A stretch of DNA of 64,000 nt from Pseudomonas putida NBRC 14164. GTDB lineage: Bacteria > Pseudomonadota > Gammaproteobacteria > Pseudomonadales > Pseudomonadaceae. The notes beneath the pieces were generated by a model. The model saw only the letters and a list, made by a program, of their open reading frames with translations, did not search any database and was not told the DNA's origin. Below are positions 42,629 through 52,112 of the stretch, piece after piece. The position numbers and the translations under genes were made by a program. The stretch lies in assembly GCF_000412675.1 (NCBI RefSeq), contig NC_021505.1, positions 1,482,501-1,546,500 on the forward strand, read 5' to 3'. Within the stretch, counting starts at the first letter, position 1, and each line of letters opens with the position of its first letter.

Positions 42629-43066
42629 ATGCCCTTGACCGACAACCAACACCGCTTCGGCATGCAGCTGGCCCAGATGTCCCGGGGCTGGCGTGCCGAG
42701 CTGGACCGCCGCCTGGCCGGGCTGAACCTGTCCCAGGCGCGCTGGCTGGTGTTGCTGCACCTGGCGCGGTTCGAAGAAGCCCCCACCCAGCGTGAGCTGG
42801 CCCAGAGCGTGGGCGTCGAAGGCCCGACCCTGGCGCGCCTGCTCGACAGCCTGGAAGCCCAAGGGCTGGTGCGCCGGCAGGCCGTGTTAGAAGACCGGCG
42901 AGCCAAGAAGATCTTGCTGTGCCCGCCGGCCAAGCCGCTGATCGACCAGATCGAAACCATCGCCAATCAACTGCGGGTAGAGCTGTTTACCGGGGTGGAC
43001 GAGGCAGAGTTGCAGGTGTGCATGCGTGTGCATGCCACGATCCTGGCCAACCTCGAAAAATCCTGA
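42629..43066 (+). CDS. MarR-family transcriptional regulator
   Basis: 145 aa. Winged HTH in EAPTQRELAQSVGVEGPTLARLLDSLEAQGLVRRQ, with the wing EDRRAKKILLC. Similar in layout to SlyA. ATG 42629 (frame open to TTG 42623). No adjacent efflux operon; downstream is convergent plpD. Effector unknown. Confidence 0.85.
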   Translation: MPLTDNQHRFGMQLAQMSRGWRAELDRRLAGLNLSQARWLVLLHLARFEEAPTQRELAQSVGVEGPTLARLLDSLEAQGLVRRQAVLEDRRAKKILLCPPAKPLIDQIETIANQLRVELFTGVDEAELQVCMRVHATILANLEKS

Positions 43067-43099
43067 GGCCCCTGGGGCTGCAAAGCAGCCCCCGACGAT

Positions 43100-45286
43100 T
43101 CAGAAAGTATGCCCAAGGTTCAGGTACACCGCCTGCTGATGTGCACTGTTAGTGCCATAGCTGAGGTTCAGCGGCCCCAGCGGCGTCTCCAGCCCCAGAA
43201 AGATGCTCGCCGCGTTGATGTAGCCACTGTCGAACTCGTTGTCGTTGTTCCACACGCGCCCACGCTCCAGCGACCCGCCAATGTACAGCGGGAAGTCCAG
43301 CGGTACGTAGGCCCGTGGCGTCAGCCTGCGGTAGTAGACCATGCGCAGCAGGCTCACGTTCTGCCCCGATACCGAGTCCTGGCGGAAGCCTGACAGCTCA
43401 CGCGCCCCACCCATCACGAAGCTCGATGTCACCACTTCGGTGTCATCCAGCGTGCGGCCGTAGCGCCCGCCCAGCACGAACGTGTTCGGCCCGCTGCTGA
43501 TTGCCTTGTCCAGGTTGAACAGCCACTGCCGGTAATCCTGGTCAGAGTCCAGCGACTTGTCGTACTTGCGCAAGGTCAGGCTGATGTCCTCACCGCTGTG
43601 CGGGAAATACACGTTGTCGAGGGTGTCGAACGAGTATTTCAGCTCATAGAAGCCTTCATTGAAGCTGACCTTGGGCAGGTCCTGGTCGCCGATGCGCACT
43701 TCGGCCTCGCCCCAGGCCTTGCCCACGCCCAGGCGTACTTCACCGTTGGTGCCAATCTGCCGCCCGACGTTCAGGCCAAAGCCGTAGCGCTCCAGGCGGT
43801 ACTCGGCGACGGGGTCGTTGTCCAGGGTGGCTTCGATATTCTGTGAGCTGACGTCCAGGTACGGCGCGATGAAGTAGCGTGAACCCACGTCCAGCGGCTG
43901 GTAGAACTCGCTGTACAGTTCTTGCTGGTCGCCGATCTGGCCACGGGTCAGCCATTCGGCACCCAGGCTGTTGATGCCGTTGACCCGGTAGCTGGCGCCC
44001 AGGTTGAAGGCACTGTCACCGCGCAGGTCGTCCGACAGGTTCAGGCCCAGGCGCAGGTAGTCGGTGCCGCCGCGTCTACCGCGAGCGTTGATCACCAGGG
44101 TGTTGTCGTTGCCCTTGTGCACCACGCGGTACTGCACCCGGTCGAAGTAGTCCAGGCCGTACAGCGTGCCCATGTCGGTCTGCAGGCGGTCCAGCTCCAG
44201 CGGTGCGTCGATCGGCTGACGGATGTACGAGCGGATCACGTCATCGCTGACCTTGGAGTCGTTTTCGATCCGGATCGCAGTGATTACCGGCGTGCGCTGG
44301 CGCGGCGAGCGGGCCACGGCCAGGCTGCTGTCGCCCTCGGGCTGGCGCAGGGCGGCAAGGCGTGGGTCGAGCAGCCGGGTGGCGCGGTAACCGGCGTCGA
44401 TCATGTCCCGTGCACGGCCGAAGTCGGTCACGCCGAAGGCAGTCAGCGATGGCTGGATGAGGATGTCGTCACGGTGCAGGCTGGCCAGTTGTTCTTCCGA
44501 ATTGCGCCGAGTCATCAGGGTGATCGACTGATTGAGCACGTCAACCACGGTCAGTAATTGCTTGCGATCGCGCAGCGGGGTACCAATGTCGACCACGATG
44601 GCCAGGTCCACGCCCATTTCCCGGGCCACGTCCACCGGGATGTTGTCGACCATGCCGCCGTCCACCAGCAGGCGGCCGTCCAGTTCGACCGGGGCGAACA
44701 CGGCGGGGATCGACATGCTGGCACGGATTACCTGGGGCAGGTGACCGCGGCGGAATACCACTTTTTCGCCGCTGGCGATGTCGGTGGCCACCGCGCGGAA
44801 GGGTATGGGCAGTTTGTCGAAGTCGCGGGTGTCGGCGGTGTGCGCCAGTTTGCTTTCCAGCAGGAGTGACAGGTTCTGGCCCTGGATTACCCCCAGCGGC
44901 AGGCCCAGGCTGCCGTCGTCACGAAAGCTGAGCTTCTGCTTGACCAGAAAGTCGCGGTCATCCTGCTTGCGCCGGAACGGCACGTCCTTGCGCGGCGGGG
45001 CATCGGACAGCGCCTGTTGCCAGTCGAGGGTGGTGGCGAGTTTTTCCAGCTCTTCGACACTGTAGCCCGATGCATACAGCCCGCCGACTACTGCGCCCAT
45101 GCTGGTGCCGGCGATGGCGTCGATGCGCACGCCCTGTTCTTCCAGGGCTTTGAGCACACCAATGTGGGCCAGGCCACGGGCCGCGCCGCCAGACAACACC
45201 AGGCCGACCTTGGGCCTGGCAGGTTCTGCGGCGGCGGCAGTGAAGGCGGTAAGGGCAAGCAGGAAACAGAACAGCAAACGGTGCAT
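43100..45286 (-). CDS. plpD: Patatin-like phospholipase, type Vd autotransporter (PlpD)
   Basis: 728 aa, the length of P. aeruginosa PlpD. Signal peptide to about residue 20. The patatin domain has oxyanion motif SGGAARG (32-38), nucleophile GTSMG (Ser62) and catalytic Asp in DGGMVDN (about 209). A POTRA-like segment follows (VITAIRIENDSKVSDDVI), then a 16-strand-type barrel ending in LNLGHTF with terminal Phe. It secretes its own lipase domain across the outer membrane and forms homodimers in P. aeruginosa. The start ATG has its complement at 45284-45286. Confidence 0.9.
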   Translation of the reverse strand: MHRLLFCFLLALTAFTAAAAEPARPKVGLVLSGGAARGLAHIGVLKALEEQGVRIDAIAGTSMGAVVGGLYASGYSVEELEKLATTLDWQQALSDAPPRKDVPFRRKQDDRDFLVKQKLSFRDDGSLGLPLGVIQGQNLSLLLESKLAHTADTRDFDKLPIPFRAVATDIASGEKVVFRRGHLPQVIRASMSIPAVFAPVELDGRLLVDGGMVDNIPVDVAREMGVDLAIVVDIGTPLRDRKQLLTVVDVLNQSITLMTRRNSEEQLASLHRDDILIQPSLTAFGVTDFGRARDMIDAGYRATRLLDPRLAALRQPEGDSSLAVARSPRQRTPVITAIRIENDSKVSDDVIRSYIRQPIDAPLELDRLQTDMGTLYGLDYFDRVQYRVVHKGNDNTLVINARGRRGGTDYLRLGLNLSDDLRGDSAFNLGASYRVNGINSLGAEWLTRGQIGDQQELYSEFYQPLDVGSRYFIAPYLDVSSQNIEATLDNDPVAEYRLERYGFGLNVGRQIGTNGEVRLGVGKAWGEAEVRIGDQDLPKVSFNEGFYELKYSFDTLDNVYFPHSGEDISLTLRKYDKSLDSDQDYRQWLFNLDKAISSGPNTFVLGGRYGRTLDDTEVVTSSFVMGGARELSGFRQDSVSGQNVSLLRMVYYRRLTPRAYVPLDFPLYIGGSLERGRVWNNDNEFDSGYINAASIFLGLETPLGPLNLSYGTNSAHQQAVYLNLGHTF

Positions 45287-45353
45287 CGTGAGTCTCAAAC
45301 CGTGGGCTAAAGACCGCTAGTATAAGCGGCCCCTCACCTGGAGATGCCTCAGC

Positions 45354-45635
45354 ATGGCCGACAACAAGCCCGAAATCGTCATTACTTATTGCACCCAGTG
45401 CCAATGGCTGCTGCGCGCCGCCTGGCTGGCCCAGGAGCTGCTCAGCACCTTCACCGACGACCTTGGCCGGGTGGCGCTGGAGCCGGGTACCGGCGGCATC
45501 TTCCGCATCACTTGCAATGGCGTGCAGATCTGGGAGCGCAAGGCCGACGGCGGGTTCCCCGAAGCCAAGGTGCTGAAGCAGCGGGTGCGCGACCAGATCG
45601 ACCCGCAGCGTGACCTGGGCCACAACGACCGCTGA
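45354..45635 (+). CDS. SelT/SelW/SelH-family (Rdx) redox protein
   Basis: 93 aa thioredoxin-like fold. The CXXC redox pair is in ITYCTQCQW (C13, C16), with Cys in place of the selenocysteine of animal SelW. It probably acts in thiol redox; no partner known. Its TGA abuts the stop of the convergent EamA gene with no gap. Confidence 0.85.
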   Translation: MADNKPEIVITYCTQCQWLLRAAWLAQELLSTFTDDLGRVALEPGTGGIFRITCNGVQIWERKADGGFPEAKVLKQRVRDQIDPQRDLGHNDR

Positions 45636-46526
45636 TCAGGCGCCCTCGGCCAGAGGCCGCTGCTTGGGCGGTTGCTCGGTGGCCATGCGGCTGGATAGCA
45701 CGATGGCGAAGATGATCAGCGCGCCGCCCAGCAGCATGCGCAGGGTCGGGGTTTCGGCGAACACCGCCCAGGCCACGGCAATGCCGTAGACCGGCTCCAT
45801 GCCGAACACCACGGCGGCGGTGCGCGCCTTGATCACTGCCAGGCTGGCGACGAACAGGCTGTGCGCCACGCCGGTGCAGAAGATGCCGAGCAGGGCGATC
45901 CACAGCCAGTCCATGGTTGCCACGCCTGCCAGGCCGGGAGCTGCGAACGGCAGCAGGCACAGGCCTACCACCAGGTTCTGCCACAGTGCAGCCTGTACCG
46001 CTGGCAAACGCCCGGAGCCGACGCGGTTGGTGAGGGACAGCAGCGAGAACAGCAACCCCGAAAGCAGTGCCCAGAGCAGGCCGCCAGTGGCCTCGCTGGC
46101 CAGGTCGAAGGCCGGCGTGACCAGTATCAGGCCGATGCTGACCAACACTACCAGCACGGCCTCGTTGCGGCGGATGCGTTCGCGGAACAGCACGCCTTCA
46201 AGGATGACGGTGAAGGCCGGGAAGCTGGCAAAGCCGAGGGTGGCGATGGCCACGCCGCCGACTTTGACGGCAATGAAGAAACTGACCCAGTGGCCGGCCA
46301 GCAGCACACCGCCGAGCAGCAGGCGGCGGATATCCTGGCTGCTCAGGCGTTGCCAGCCCGGGCCGGTCACGCTGGCGAACAGGGCCAGGGCGATTACGGC
46401 GAAGGCGGCGCGGCCGAACACGATGATCGCCGGGCTGGCGCTGGCGGCCAGTTTGCCGAAGACGCCGGTCAGGCCAAAGAACAGTGCGCCAATGTGCAGG
46501 GCGCCGAGTGCGGTACGGTGGTTCAT
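45636..46526 (-). CDS. EamA-family (DMT) transporter
   Basis: 296 aa, about ten membrane spans in two repeats (IGALFFGLTGVFGKLAASASPAIIVFGRAAFA; GLLWALLSGLLFSLLSLTNR). The ATG complement is at 46524-46526. Lies downstream of an AraC-family gene on the same strand, but a 235-bp gap with a compound REP separates them. Substrate unknown. Confidence 0.83.
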   Translation of the reverse strand: MNHRTALGALHIGALFFGLTGVFGKLAASASPAIIVFGRAAFAVIALALFASVTGPGWQRLSSQDIRRLLLGGVLLAGHWVSFFIAVKVGGVAIATLGFASFPAFTVILEGVLFRERIRRNEAVLVVLVSIGLILVTPAFDLASEATGGLLWALLSGLLFSLLSLTNRVGSGRLPAVQAALWQNLVVGLCLLPFAAPGLAGVATMDWLWIALLGIFCTGVAHSLFVASLAVIKARTAAVVFGMEPVYGIAVAWAVFAETPTLRMLLGGALIIFAIVLSSRMATEQPPKQRPLAEGA

Positions 46527-46562
46527 GATGGGTCCTTGCTGAAGATCTCTACTGACAATACC

Positions 46563-46707
46563 GGCCTCTTCGCGGGCACGCCCGCTCCCACAGGTATTGC
46601 ACAGCCCTTGGGTATCGGGTCTGCCGCTATCAAGCTCCCACAGGTATTGCACAAGTCTGCAAAGCAGCGAGGTACCTGTGGGAGCGGGCGTGCCCGCGAA
46701 AGGGCCG
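46563..46707. repeat. Compound REP element with a third partial copy
   Basis: The left copy TTCGCGGGCACGCCCGCTCC-CACAGGTATTGCACA and the inverted right copy GTACCTGTGGGAGCGGGCG frame the unit. Inside it (46632-46654) a partial repeat AGCTCCCACAGGTATTGCACA duplicates the tail and loop of the left copy. The usual loop is therefore about doubled. Confidence 0.82.
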
Positions 46708-46760
46708 GTACAGGATCAGTCTATAGGCTCAGGCAAACGCGTTCTGTCGCAAGACTGCTG

Positions 46761-47528
46761 TCAGTTGTCGCCAGGCTCTCGCCGCAGAGCCATTGGCGTA
46801 CACCCGAACGCCCGCAACATCGCCGCTGAAAACGCACTCTGCGAGCCATACCCCACCTGCGCCGCAATTTCCCCCATCGGCAACAAGGTATGCACCACCA
46901 GCCGCCGCGCCTTCAGCAACCGCCGCTGGCGGATGTAGTCCATCGGCGTCATCCCGCATTCCGCGATAAAACGCGCGTGCAGCCGGGCACTGGACAGCCC
47001 GGCCAGCCGCGCCAGGTCGGCCACCTGCAGTGGGTAGGCAGCATGTTGCTCGATGTGCGCATCGAACGCGGCATAAGGCAAGCGCTGGCTGGGGCGCACG
47101 TTGGCTGCCGCCGTTGGGTTCAGGCTTGCCAACAACAGCGCTGCGCCTTGCCGGGCAATCAGCGGGTCGTCCATGGGGCTGGCCGCCAGCCAGTCGACCA
47201 GCTGCTGCTGACGGTTGTCCAGGCCCAGCGCGGCGGGGCGGTCGAGCAGGCGGCGGCTGGCATCGGCATGCTCGCCCAACTGCTCGTGCAGCCACTGCTC
47301 CCCCGGCACATCTAGCACCAGGCAGTGGCTGCCGGCATCGCTGGCGCAGCTGTGATGCGCGCCCGCCGGTACCACCACCAGCCCCTGCCGGTCGATCCCG
47401 GCGCCTTGCCCCTGCACCTCGAACTCCAGGCGGCCGCGCAGGCCAAACACCAGTTGCGGGTGTTCGTGGCTGTGGGCGATCAGGCTGTCGCGATAGTGGC
47501 GCAGCGAGAGGATCGGGCCGGCGGTCAT
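46761..47528 (-). CDS. AraC-family transcriptional regulator
   Basis: 255 aa. The N-terminal cupin-like sensor (HYRDSLIAHSHEHPQLVFGLRGRLEFEVQG) is followed by the two HTH units (LQVADLARLAGLSSARLHARFIAECGMTPMDYIRQRRL and IAAQVGYGSQSAFSAAMLRAFGCTP). The ATG complement is at 47526-47528. It may control the EamA gene downstream; divergent from the LpxH-like gene. Confidence 0.85.
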   Translation of the reverse strand: MTAGPILSLRHYRDSLIAHSHEHPQLVFGLRGRLEFEVQGQGAGIDRQGLVVVPAGAHHSCASDAGSHCLVLDVPGEQWLHEQLGEHADASRRLLDRPAALGLDNRQQQLVDWLAASPMDDPLIARQGAALLLASLNPTAAANVRPSQRLPYAAFDAHIEQHAAYPLQVADLARLAGLSSARLHARFIAECGMTPMDYIRQRRLLKARRLVVHTLLPMGEIAAQVGYGSQSAFSAAMLRAFGCTPMALRREPGDN

Positions 47529-47655
47529 GGGGGCTTCCTCGCAGGGCAGATGCGCATTGTGCCTCATTCCCTGCAGGCCATCACTCGTAACCGTTTTGCC
47601 ACGGCGCTGTCATGCGCGCCTGCCAGTCTCCAGCAAACTGCGCCGGAGCCTGTCC

Positions 47656-48453
47656 ATGACCCATGCCGAACTCTCCCGTCCCTCGCGCAAGCAACGCGTG
47701 CGTACCTTGTGGATCTCCGATGTGCACCTGGGGACCCGCGACTGCCAGGCCGAACACCTGTCGCAGTTCCTGAAGGGTTACCAGGCCGACCGCGTGTACC
47801 TGGTAGGTGACATCATCGATGGCTGGAAACTGCGCGGCGGCATCTACTGGCCGCAAGCCCACACCAACGTGATCCGCCGCCTGCTGACCATGAGCAAGCG
47901 CGGTACCGAGGTGATCTACGTCACCGGCAACCATGACGAATTCCTGCGCCGATACTCCAGCCTGATCCTGGGCAACATCCAGCTGGTGGATGAAGCCGAG
48001 CACCTGACCGCCGATGGGCGACGCCTGTTGGTGATCCATGGCGACCAGTTCGATGTGATTACCCGTTACCACCGCTGGCTGGCGTTTCTCGGTGACCGTG
48101 CCTATGAGTTCACCCTGGTGCTCAACCGCTGGCTCAACCACTGGCGTGCGCGGTATGGCTATGGTTACTGGTCGCTGTCGGCGTACCTGAAGCACAAGGT
48201 CAAGGGCGCGGTGAACTTCATCAGCGACTTCGAGGATGCCATTGCACACGAGTGCACCCGGCGTGGCTTTCATGGGGTGGTGTGCGGGCATATCCACCAT
48301 GCCGAGATCCGCAAGGTGGGGGAGGTGGAGTACCTCAATTGCGGGGACTGGGTGGAGTCGTGCACGGCGCTGATCGAGCACTGGGATGGCAGCATCGAGC
48401 TGTACCGGCTGGCCGATGCCCAGGCACGGGAAGCGCAGGCGGTGGCGGCGTAG
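47656..48453 (+). CDS. UDP-2,3-diacylglucosamine diphosphatase-like phosphoesterase (COG2908)
   Basis: 265 aa calcineurin-type metallophosphoesterase. Metal ligands are complete: ISDVHLG, VGDIIDGW, TGNHDEFL, HGDQFD, GHIHHAE. COG2908 members related to LpxH; this one differs from the main pseudomonad LpxH, so it is likely a paralogue acting on a glycolipid or another pyrophosphate. ATG 47656, no clear strong ribosome-binding site. Confidence 0.78.
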   Translation: MTHAELSRPSRKQRVRTLWISDVHLGTRDCQAEHLSQFLKGYQADRVYLVGDIIDGWKLRGGIYWPQAHTNVIRRLLTMSKRGTEVIYVTGNHDEFLRRYSSLILGNIQLVDEAEHLTADGRRLLVIHGDQFDVITRYHRWLAFLGDRAYEFTLVLNRWLNHWRARYGYGYWSLSAYLKHKVKGAVNFISDFEDAIAHECTRRGFHGVVCGHIHHAEIRKVGEVEYLNCGDWVESCTALIEHWDGSIELYRLADAQAREAQAVAA

Positions 48454-48480
48454 GGCTTGAGGGCCGTGGGGCTGCTGAAT

Positions 48481-48792
48481 CTACAGGCTGATCTTGCCCA
48501 GCAGGATATCCCTGAACATCACGAAATCCCCGGCCAGGCTGTACAGCGGGTAGGTGAAGGTCGCCGGCCGGTTCTTTTCAAAAAAGAAATGCCCGACCCA
48601 GGCAAAGCCGTAGCCAAACAGGGGCACGGCCAGCAGCAGCAACCATTTGCCACTGCCGATGGTGTAGGCCAGCAGGGCAATCACCAGGCTGGTGCCGACA
48701 AAGTGCAGCCGGCGGCAGGTGGGATTACTGTGCTCCCCCAGGTAGTAGGGGTAGAACTCGGCAAAACTGCGATACTGCGCTGTGCGGTTCAT
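48481..48792 (-). CDS. Mpo1-like/DUF962 membrane protein
   Basis: 103 aa, about two to three membrane spans. Conserved features FYPYYLGEHSNPTCRRLHFVGT and FAWVGHFFFEKNRPATF match DUF962. The yeast member Mpo1 is an iron-dependent dioxygenase in 2-hydroxy fatty acid alpha-oxidation and uses these His residues. Bacterial role not established. Convergent with the LpxH-like gene. Confidence 0.82.
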   Translation of the reverse strand: MNRTAQYRSFAEFYPYYLGEHSNPTCRRLHFVGTSLVIALLAYTIGSGKWLLLLAVPLFGYGFAWVGHFFFEKNRPATFTYPLYSLAGDFVMFRDILLGKISL

Positions 48793-48946
48793 GGCAGTGC
48801 TCCGGGATTAATACTTCTGGACAAGATGCACGGCGTGGAGCCTGATTCGAGTCTAGAGTGACTGACGGGGCCTATCAGTGACAATAGGCGCCAAATGAGT
48901 ATCCTTGGGGTTCACCGCAGGAGCGGTCGGTAAAAAGAAGCCTGTC

Positions 48947-50008
48947 ATGAGCGAAAGAACCACGTCAGCCAGTTGGGCATCAGGGATTGTGAAGGCACTC
49001 GAACTGGAAGGACTGGACTGCCCGTCCATGTTCAAGCAGCTGGGGCTGGACTTCGCTGCCCTTGACGACCCCGATGCACGTTTCCCCCAGGACTCCATGA
49101 CCCGGCTCTGGCAGTTGGCGGTGGAGTTGTCGGGCAATGAAGCCATCGGCCTGAACATGGCGCGGGTGGTACGCCCTGCGTCGTTCCATGTGGTGGGCTA
49201 TGCATTGATGTCCAGCCGCACCTTGGCCGAAGGTTTCCAGCGCCTGGTGCGTTACCAGCGCATCATCGCCGAAAGCTCAGACCTCAGCTTTGTCCTTGGC
49301 GCCGAAGGCTACTCGCTGATCCTGACGGTGCATGGTGACCACTTGCCGCCGACCCGGCACAGTGCCGAAGCATCGCTGGCCTGTGCGCTGGCGTTGTGCA
49401 AATGGCTCAGCGGTCGGCCGGTGCAGCCGCGCCGCGTATTGGTGCAGGGGCCGCAGCCAAAGAATATCGAGCCCTACAAGGTGGCGTTCCATTCACCCCT
49501 GGTGTTCGGTGCGCCGCACGATGCGCTGGTATTCGAGCGGGCCGACATGGAAGCGCCGCTGCCGACTGCCAACGAGGCCATGGCGGTGTTGCACGACCGT
49601 TTTGCCGGGGAGTACCTGGCACGCTTTTCCGAAAGCCGGGTTACCCACCGCGTGCGCCAGGTGTTGTGCCGCATCCTGCCGCAGGGCGAGCCCAAGCGCG
49701 AAACCCTGGCTCAGGCCCTGCACCTGTCGCAGCGCACCTTGCAGCGGCGGCTGCAGGAGGAGGGCACCAGTTTCCAGACGTTGCTCGATGACACCCGTCG
49801 CGAGCTGGCCGAACAATACCTGGCCCAGCCGGGCATGACACTGCTGGAAACCGCCTACCTGCTGGGTTTTGCCGATCCCAGCAACTTCTACCGGGCGTTC
49901 CGCCGCTGGTTCGATGTTACCCCCAGCGAGTATCGCGCCCGCCTGGGCGCGGATCCCGAAGTGGTCAGTGACGCCAGAACGCCGGCATACACAGCACCAG
50001 CACCGTAA
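48947..50008 (+). CDS. AraC-family regulator with arabinose-binding-like sensor domain
   Basis: 353 aa. Residues about 20-200 look like the PF12625 sensor domain (QDSMTRLWQLAVELSGNEAIGL; RPASFHVVGYALMSSRTLAEGF). The C-terminal HTH pair is ETLAQALHLSQRTLQRRLQEEGTSFQTLL and TLLETAYLLGFADPSNFYRAFRRWFDVTPSEYR. OruR/ArgR-like subgroup. ATG 48947 gives a start MSERTTSASW. Its last 44 bp overlap the 3' end of convergent trkH. Target unknown. Confidence 0.83.
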   Translation: MSERTTSASWASGIVKALELEGLDCPSMFKQLGLDFAALDDPDARFPQDSMTRLWQLAVELSGNEAIGLNMARVVRPASFHVVGYALMSSRTLAEGFQRLVRYQRIIAESSDLSFVLGAEGYSLILTVHGDHLPPTRHSAEASLACALALCKWLSGRPVQPRRVLVQGPQPKNIEPYKVAFHSPLVFGAPHDALVFERADMEAPLPTANEAMAVLHDRFAGEYLARFSESRVTHRVRQVLCRILPQGEPKRETLAQALHLSQRTLQRRLQEEGTSFQTLLDDTRRELAEQYLAQPGMTLLETAYLLGFADPSNFYRAFRRWFDVTPSEYRARLGADPEVVSDARTPAYTAPAP

Positions 50009-51419
50009 TGATTTCCAGGCGGCCAAGCAGCATGCCGGCCGCCAGGATCCACTTGGCTGCGTCAGGCAGCGTGGCATAGTTGCCCGACGGGCCGATCACT
50101 TCACCCAGGCCCGGGCCGACACCCGACACCGTGCCGGCTGCACCGGTCAATGCGGTCATCCAGTCCACGCCCAGTAACGACAGCAGCAGGGCCATGACGC
50201 AGATGGTGATGGCGAAGAAGAACGAGAACGTCAGAATCGAACGCACGATGTCTTCGTCGAGCCGGTGGCCATTGTATTTCTGCTTGATCACCGCGCGTGG
50301 GTGGATCAGTTGGTTGAGGCTGGCCTTGAGCAGGATGTAGGCCACCTGGAAGCGGAAAATCTTGATACCGCCTGCCGTCGAGCCGGAGCAGCCTCCGACG
50401 AAGCCCAGGTAGAAGAACAGCATCAGCGAGAAGTTGCCCCACAGGCTGTAGTCGCCCAGGGCGAAGCCTGTGGTGGTGACCACCGAGGTCACGTTCAACG
50501 CCACGTGGCGCAGGGCGTCGAGCCAGTGCAGGTTGGTGCTGTACCAGTACCAGGTGCCCAGCACCAGCCAGGTAACGAGCAGCATGCCCAGCAAACCCTG
50601 CACCTGCTGGTCACGGATCAGTGCCTTGCGGTTGCCGCGCAGGGTGGCTACATAAAGGGTGAACGGCAGGCTGCCCATGATCATGACCACCACCGCGACC
50701 CAGTGCACGGCCGGTATATCCCATTTTGCCAGTGACTGGTCGGAGGTGGAGAAGCCACCGGTGGAGATGGCCGACATGGCGTGGTTGATTGCATCGAACG
50801 GGCTCATGCCCGCCCACCAGAAGGCCAGCGAGCCGAGGATCGAGAAGCCGACGTACACCCCGACGATCGACTTGGCGACCATGTGCGAGCGCGGCATTAC
50901 CTTTTCCGAGCGGTCGGACGATTCGGTCTGGAACAGGCGCATGCCACCGATGCGCAGCAATGGCAGGATCGCTACCGCCATGGCGATGAAGCCGATGCCG
51001 CCCAGCCAGTGCAGCATCGAGCGCCACATGAGGATACCCGGGGACATGGTATCGAGCCCGCTGAGCACGGTAGCGCCGGTAGCGGTAATGCCCGACATGC
51101 TCTCGAAGAAGGCATCGGTGTAGCTGATGTGCTGGGTCAGCAGGAACGGCAAGGCGGCAAACACGCACACCACCAGCCAGCTGCTGACCGTTAGCAGGTA
51201 CATGTCACGCGGGCGCAGGTGCACATGCTCAGGGCGGCCCGGTACCACCAGGGCCAGGCCGGCGATGAAGGTGATCAGGCTCGACCAGAGGAAGGACGGC
51301 ATGTCACCGGTGCGCTCGAAGATCACCAGGGTTGCCATGGGCACGGCCATGCCGACGGCGAGGGTAATCAGGAAGATGCCGATGATGAAACCAATGATCC
51401 TTAAGGTCGGCAACGCCAT
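49965..51419 (-). CDS. trkH: Trk potassium uptake channel subunit TrkH
   Basis: 484 aa, matching E. coli TrkH (483). Ion-selectivity repeats are recognisable: SGITATGATVL, MSAISTGGFSTSD, TSVVTTTGFALGD and the late GTVSGVGPGLGEV. It works with cytosolic TrkA, which is not in the window, for K+ uptake and turgor. The ATG complement is at 51417-51419. The 3' end overlaps the AraC gene by 44 bp in opposite orientation. Confidence 0.93.
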   Translation of the reverse strand: MALPTLRIIGFIIGIFLITLAVGMAVPMATLVIFERTGDMPSFLWSSLITFIAGLALVVPGRPEHVHLRPRDMYLLTVSSWLVVCVFAALPFLLTQHISYTDAFFESMSGITATGATVLSGLDTMSPGILMWRSMLHWLGGIGFIAMAVAILPLLRIGGMRLFQTESSDRSEKVMPRSHMVAKSIVGVYVGFSILGSLAFWWAGMSPFDAINHAMSAISTGGFSTSDQSLAKWDIPAVHWVAVVVMIMGSLPFTLYVATLRGNRKALIRDQQVQGLLGMLLVTWLVLGTWYWYSTNLHWLDALRHVALNVTSVVTTTGFALGDYSLWGNFSLMLFFYLGFVGGCSGSTAGGIKIFRFQVAYILLKASLNQLIHPRAVIKQKYNGHRLDEDIVRSILTFSFFFAITICVMALLLSLLGVDWMTALTGAAGTVSGVGPGLGEVIGPSGNYATLPDAAKWILAAGMLLGRLEIITVLVLCMPAFWRH

Positions 51420-51521
51420 GTGATCTGCTCTGACTTGAAACGGAAGGGCGCCATTCTACCTATGGGTCTGGTGATGTAAACGCTAGAATGGCCGCACATT
51501 CAACTGCCAGGAGGGTAGCCG

Positions 51522-52079
51522 ATGGAGGCTCTCGACGCATTGCTCAACCGTGTTTCCGTGCCACGCCTGACCGAACCGGCACCCAATGCCGCCCAGCGCG
51601 AGGCGCTGTTCCAGGCTGCCTTGCGCGCCCCGGATCATGGTCAGCTGCGGCCATGGCGTTTCCTCACCATCGAAGGCCAGGGCCGTGAAAAGCTGGGCGA
51701 GCTGTTCGCTGAGGCCGTGCAGAACAAGGGAGATGCCAGCCAGGCAGCGCTGGACAAGGCCCGTGCGATGCCACTGCGGGCGCCGTTGCTGATCGTGGTA
51801 ATTGCCAAGCTGCAGGACCACTTCAAGGTGCCCAAGTCCGAGCAGCGCCTGGCCGCGGGCTGTGCAGCCCACGGCATTCTGATCGCCGCGCATGCGCAAG
51901 GCGTCGGGGCGGTGTGGCGCACCGGGGACATGGCGTTTGATGCTCATGTACACAAGGGCCTGGGGCTGGCCGAGAACGAAGAGTTGATCGGCTACCTGTA
52001 TGTCGGCACGCCGCTGACCGAGCCGCGTACGGCGCCGGTGCTGGACACTGCCGAGTTCGTCAGCGCCTGGGGCGAATAA
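51522..52079 (+). CDS. Nitroreductase-family protein, YdjA type
   Basis: 185 aa, the short length of YdjA-type nitroreductases. FMN-binding features: RVSVPRLTEPAPNAAQREALFQAALRAPDHGQLRPWRFL near the N-terminus and GVGAVWRTGDMAFD near residue 127. Substrate unknown. GGAGG lies about 12 bp before ATG 51522. Confidence 0.86.
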   Translation: MEALDALLNRVSVPRLTEPAPNAAQREALFQAALRAPDHGQLRPWRFLTIEGQGREKLGELFAEAVQNKGDASQAALDKARAMPLRAPLLIVVIAKLQDHFKVPKSEQRLAAGCAAHGILIAAHAQGVGAVWRTGDMAFDAHVHKGLGLAENEELIGYLYVGTPLTEPRTAPVLDTAEFVSAWGE

Positions 52080-52112
52080 TCCATTTCAGGCTGATTGATC
52101 CATTGAGGCTTC

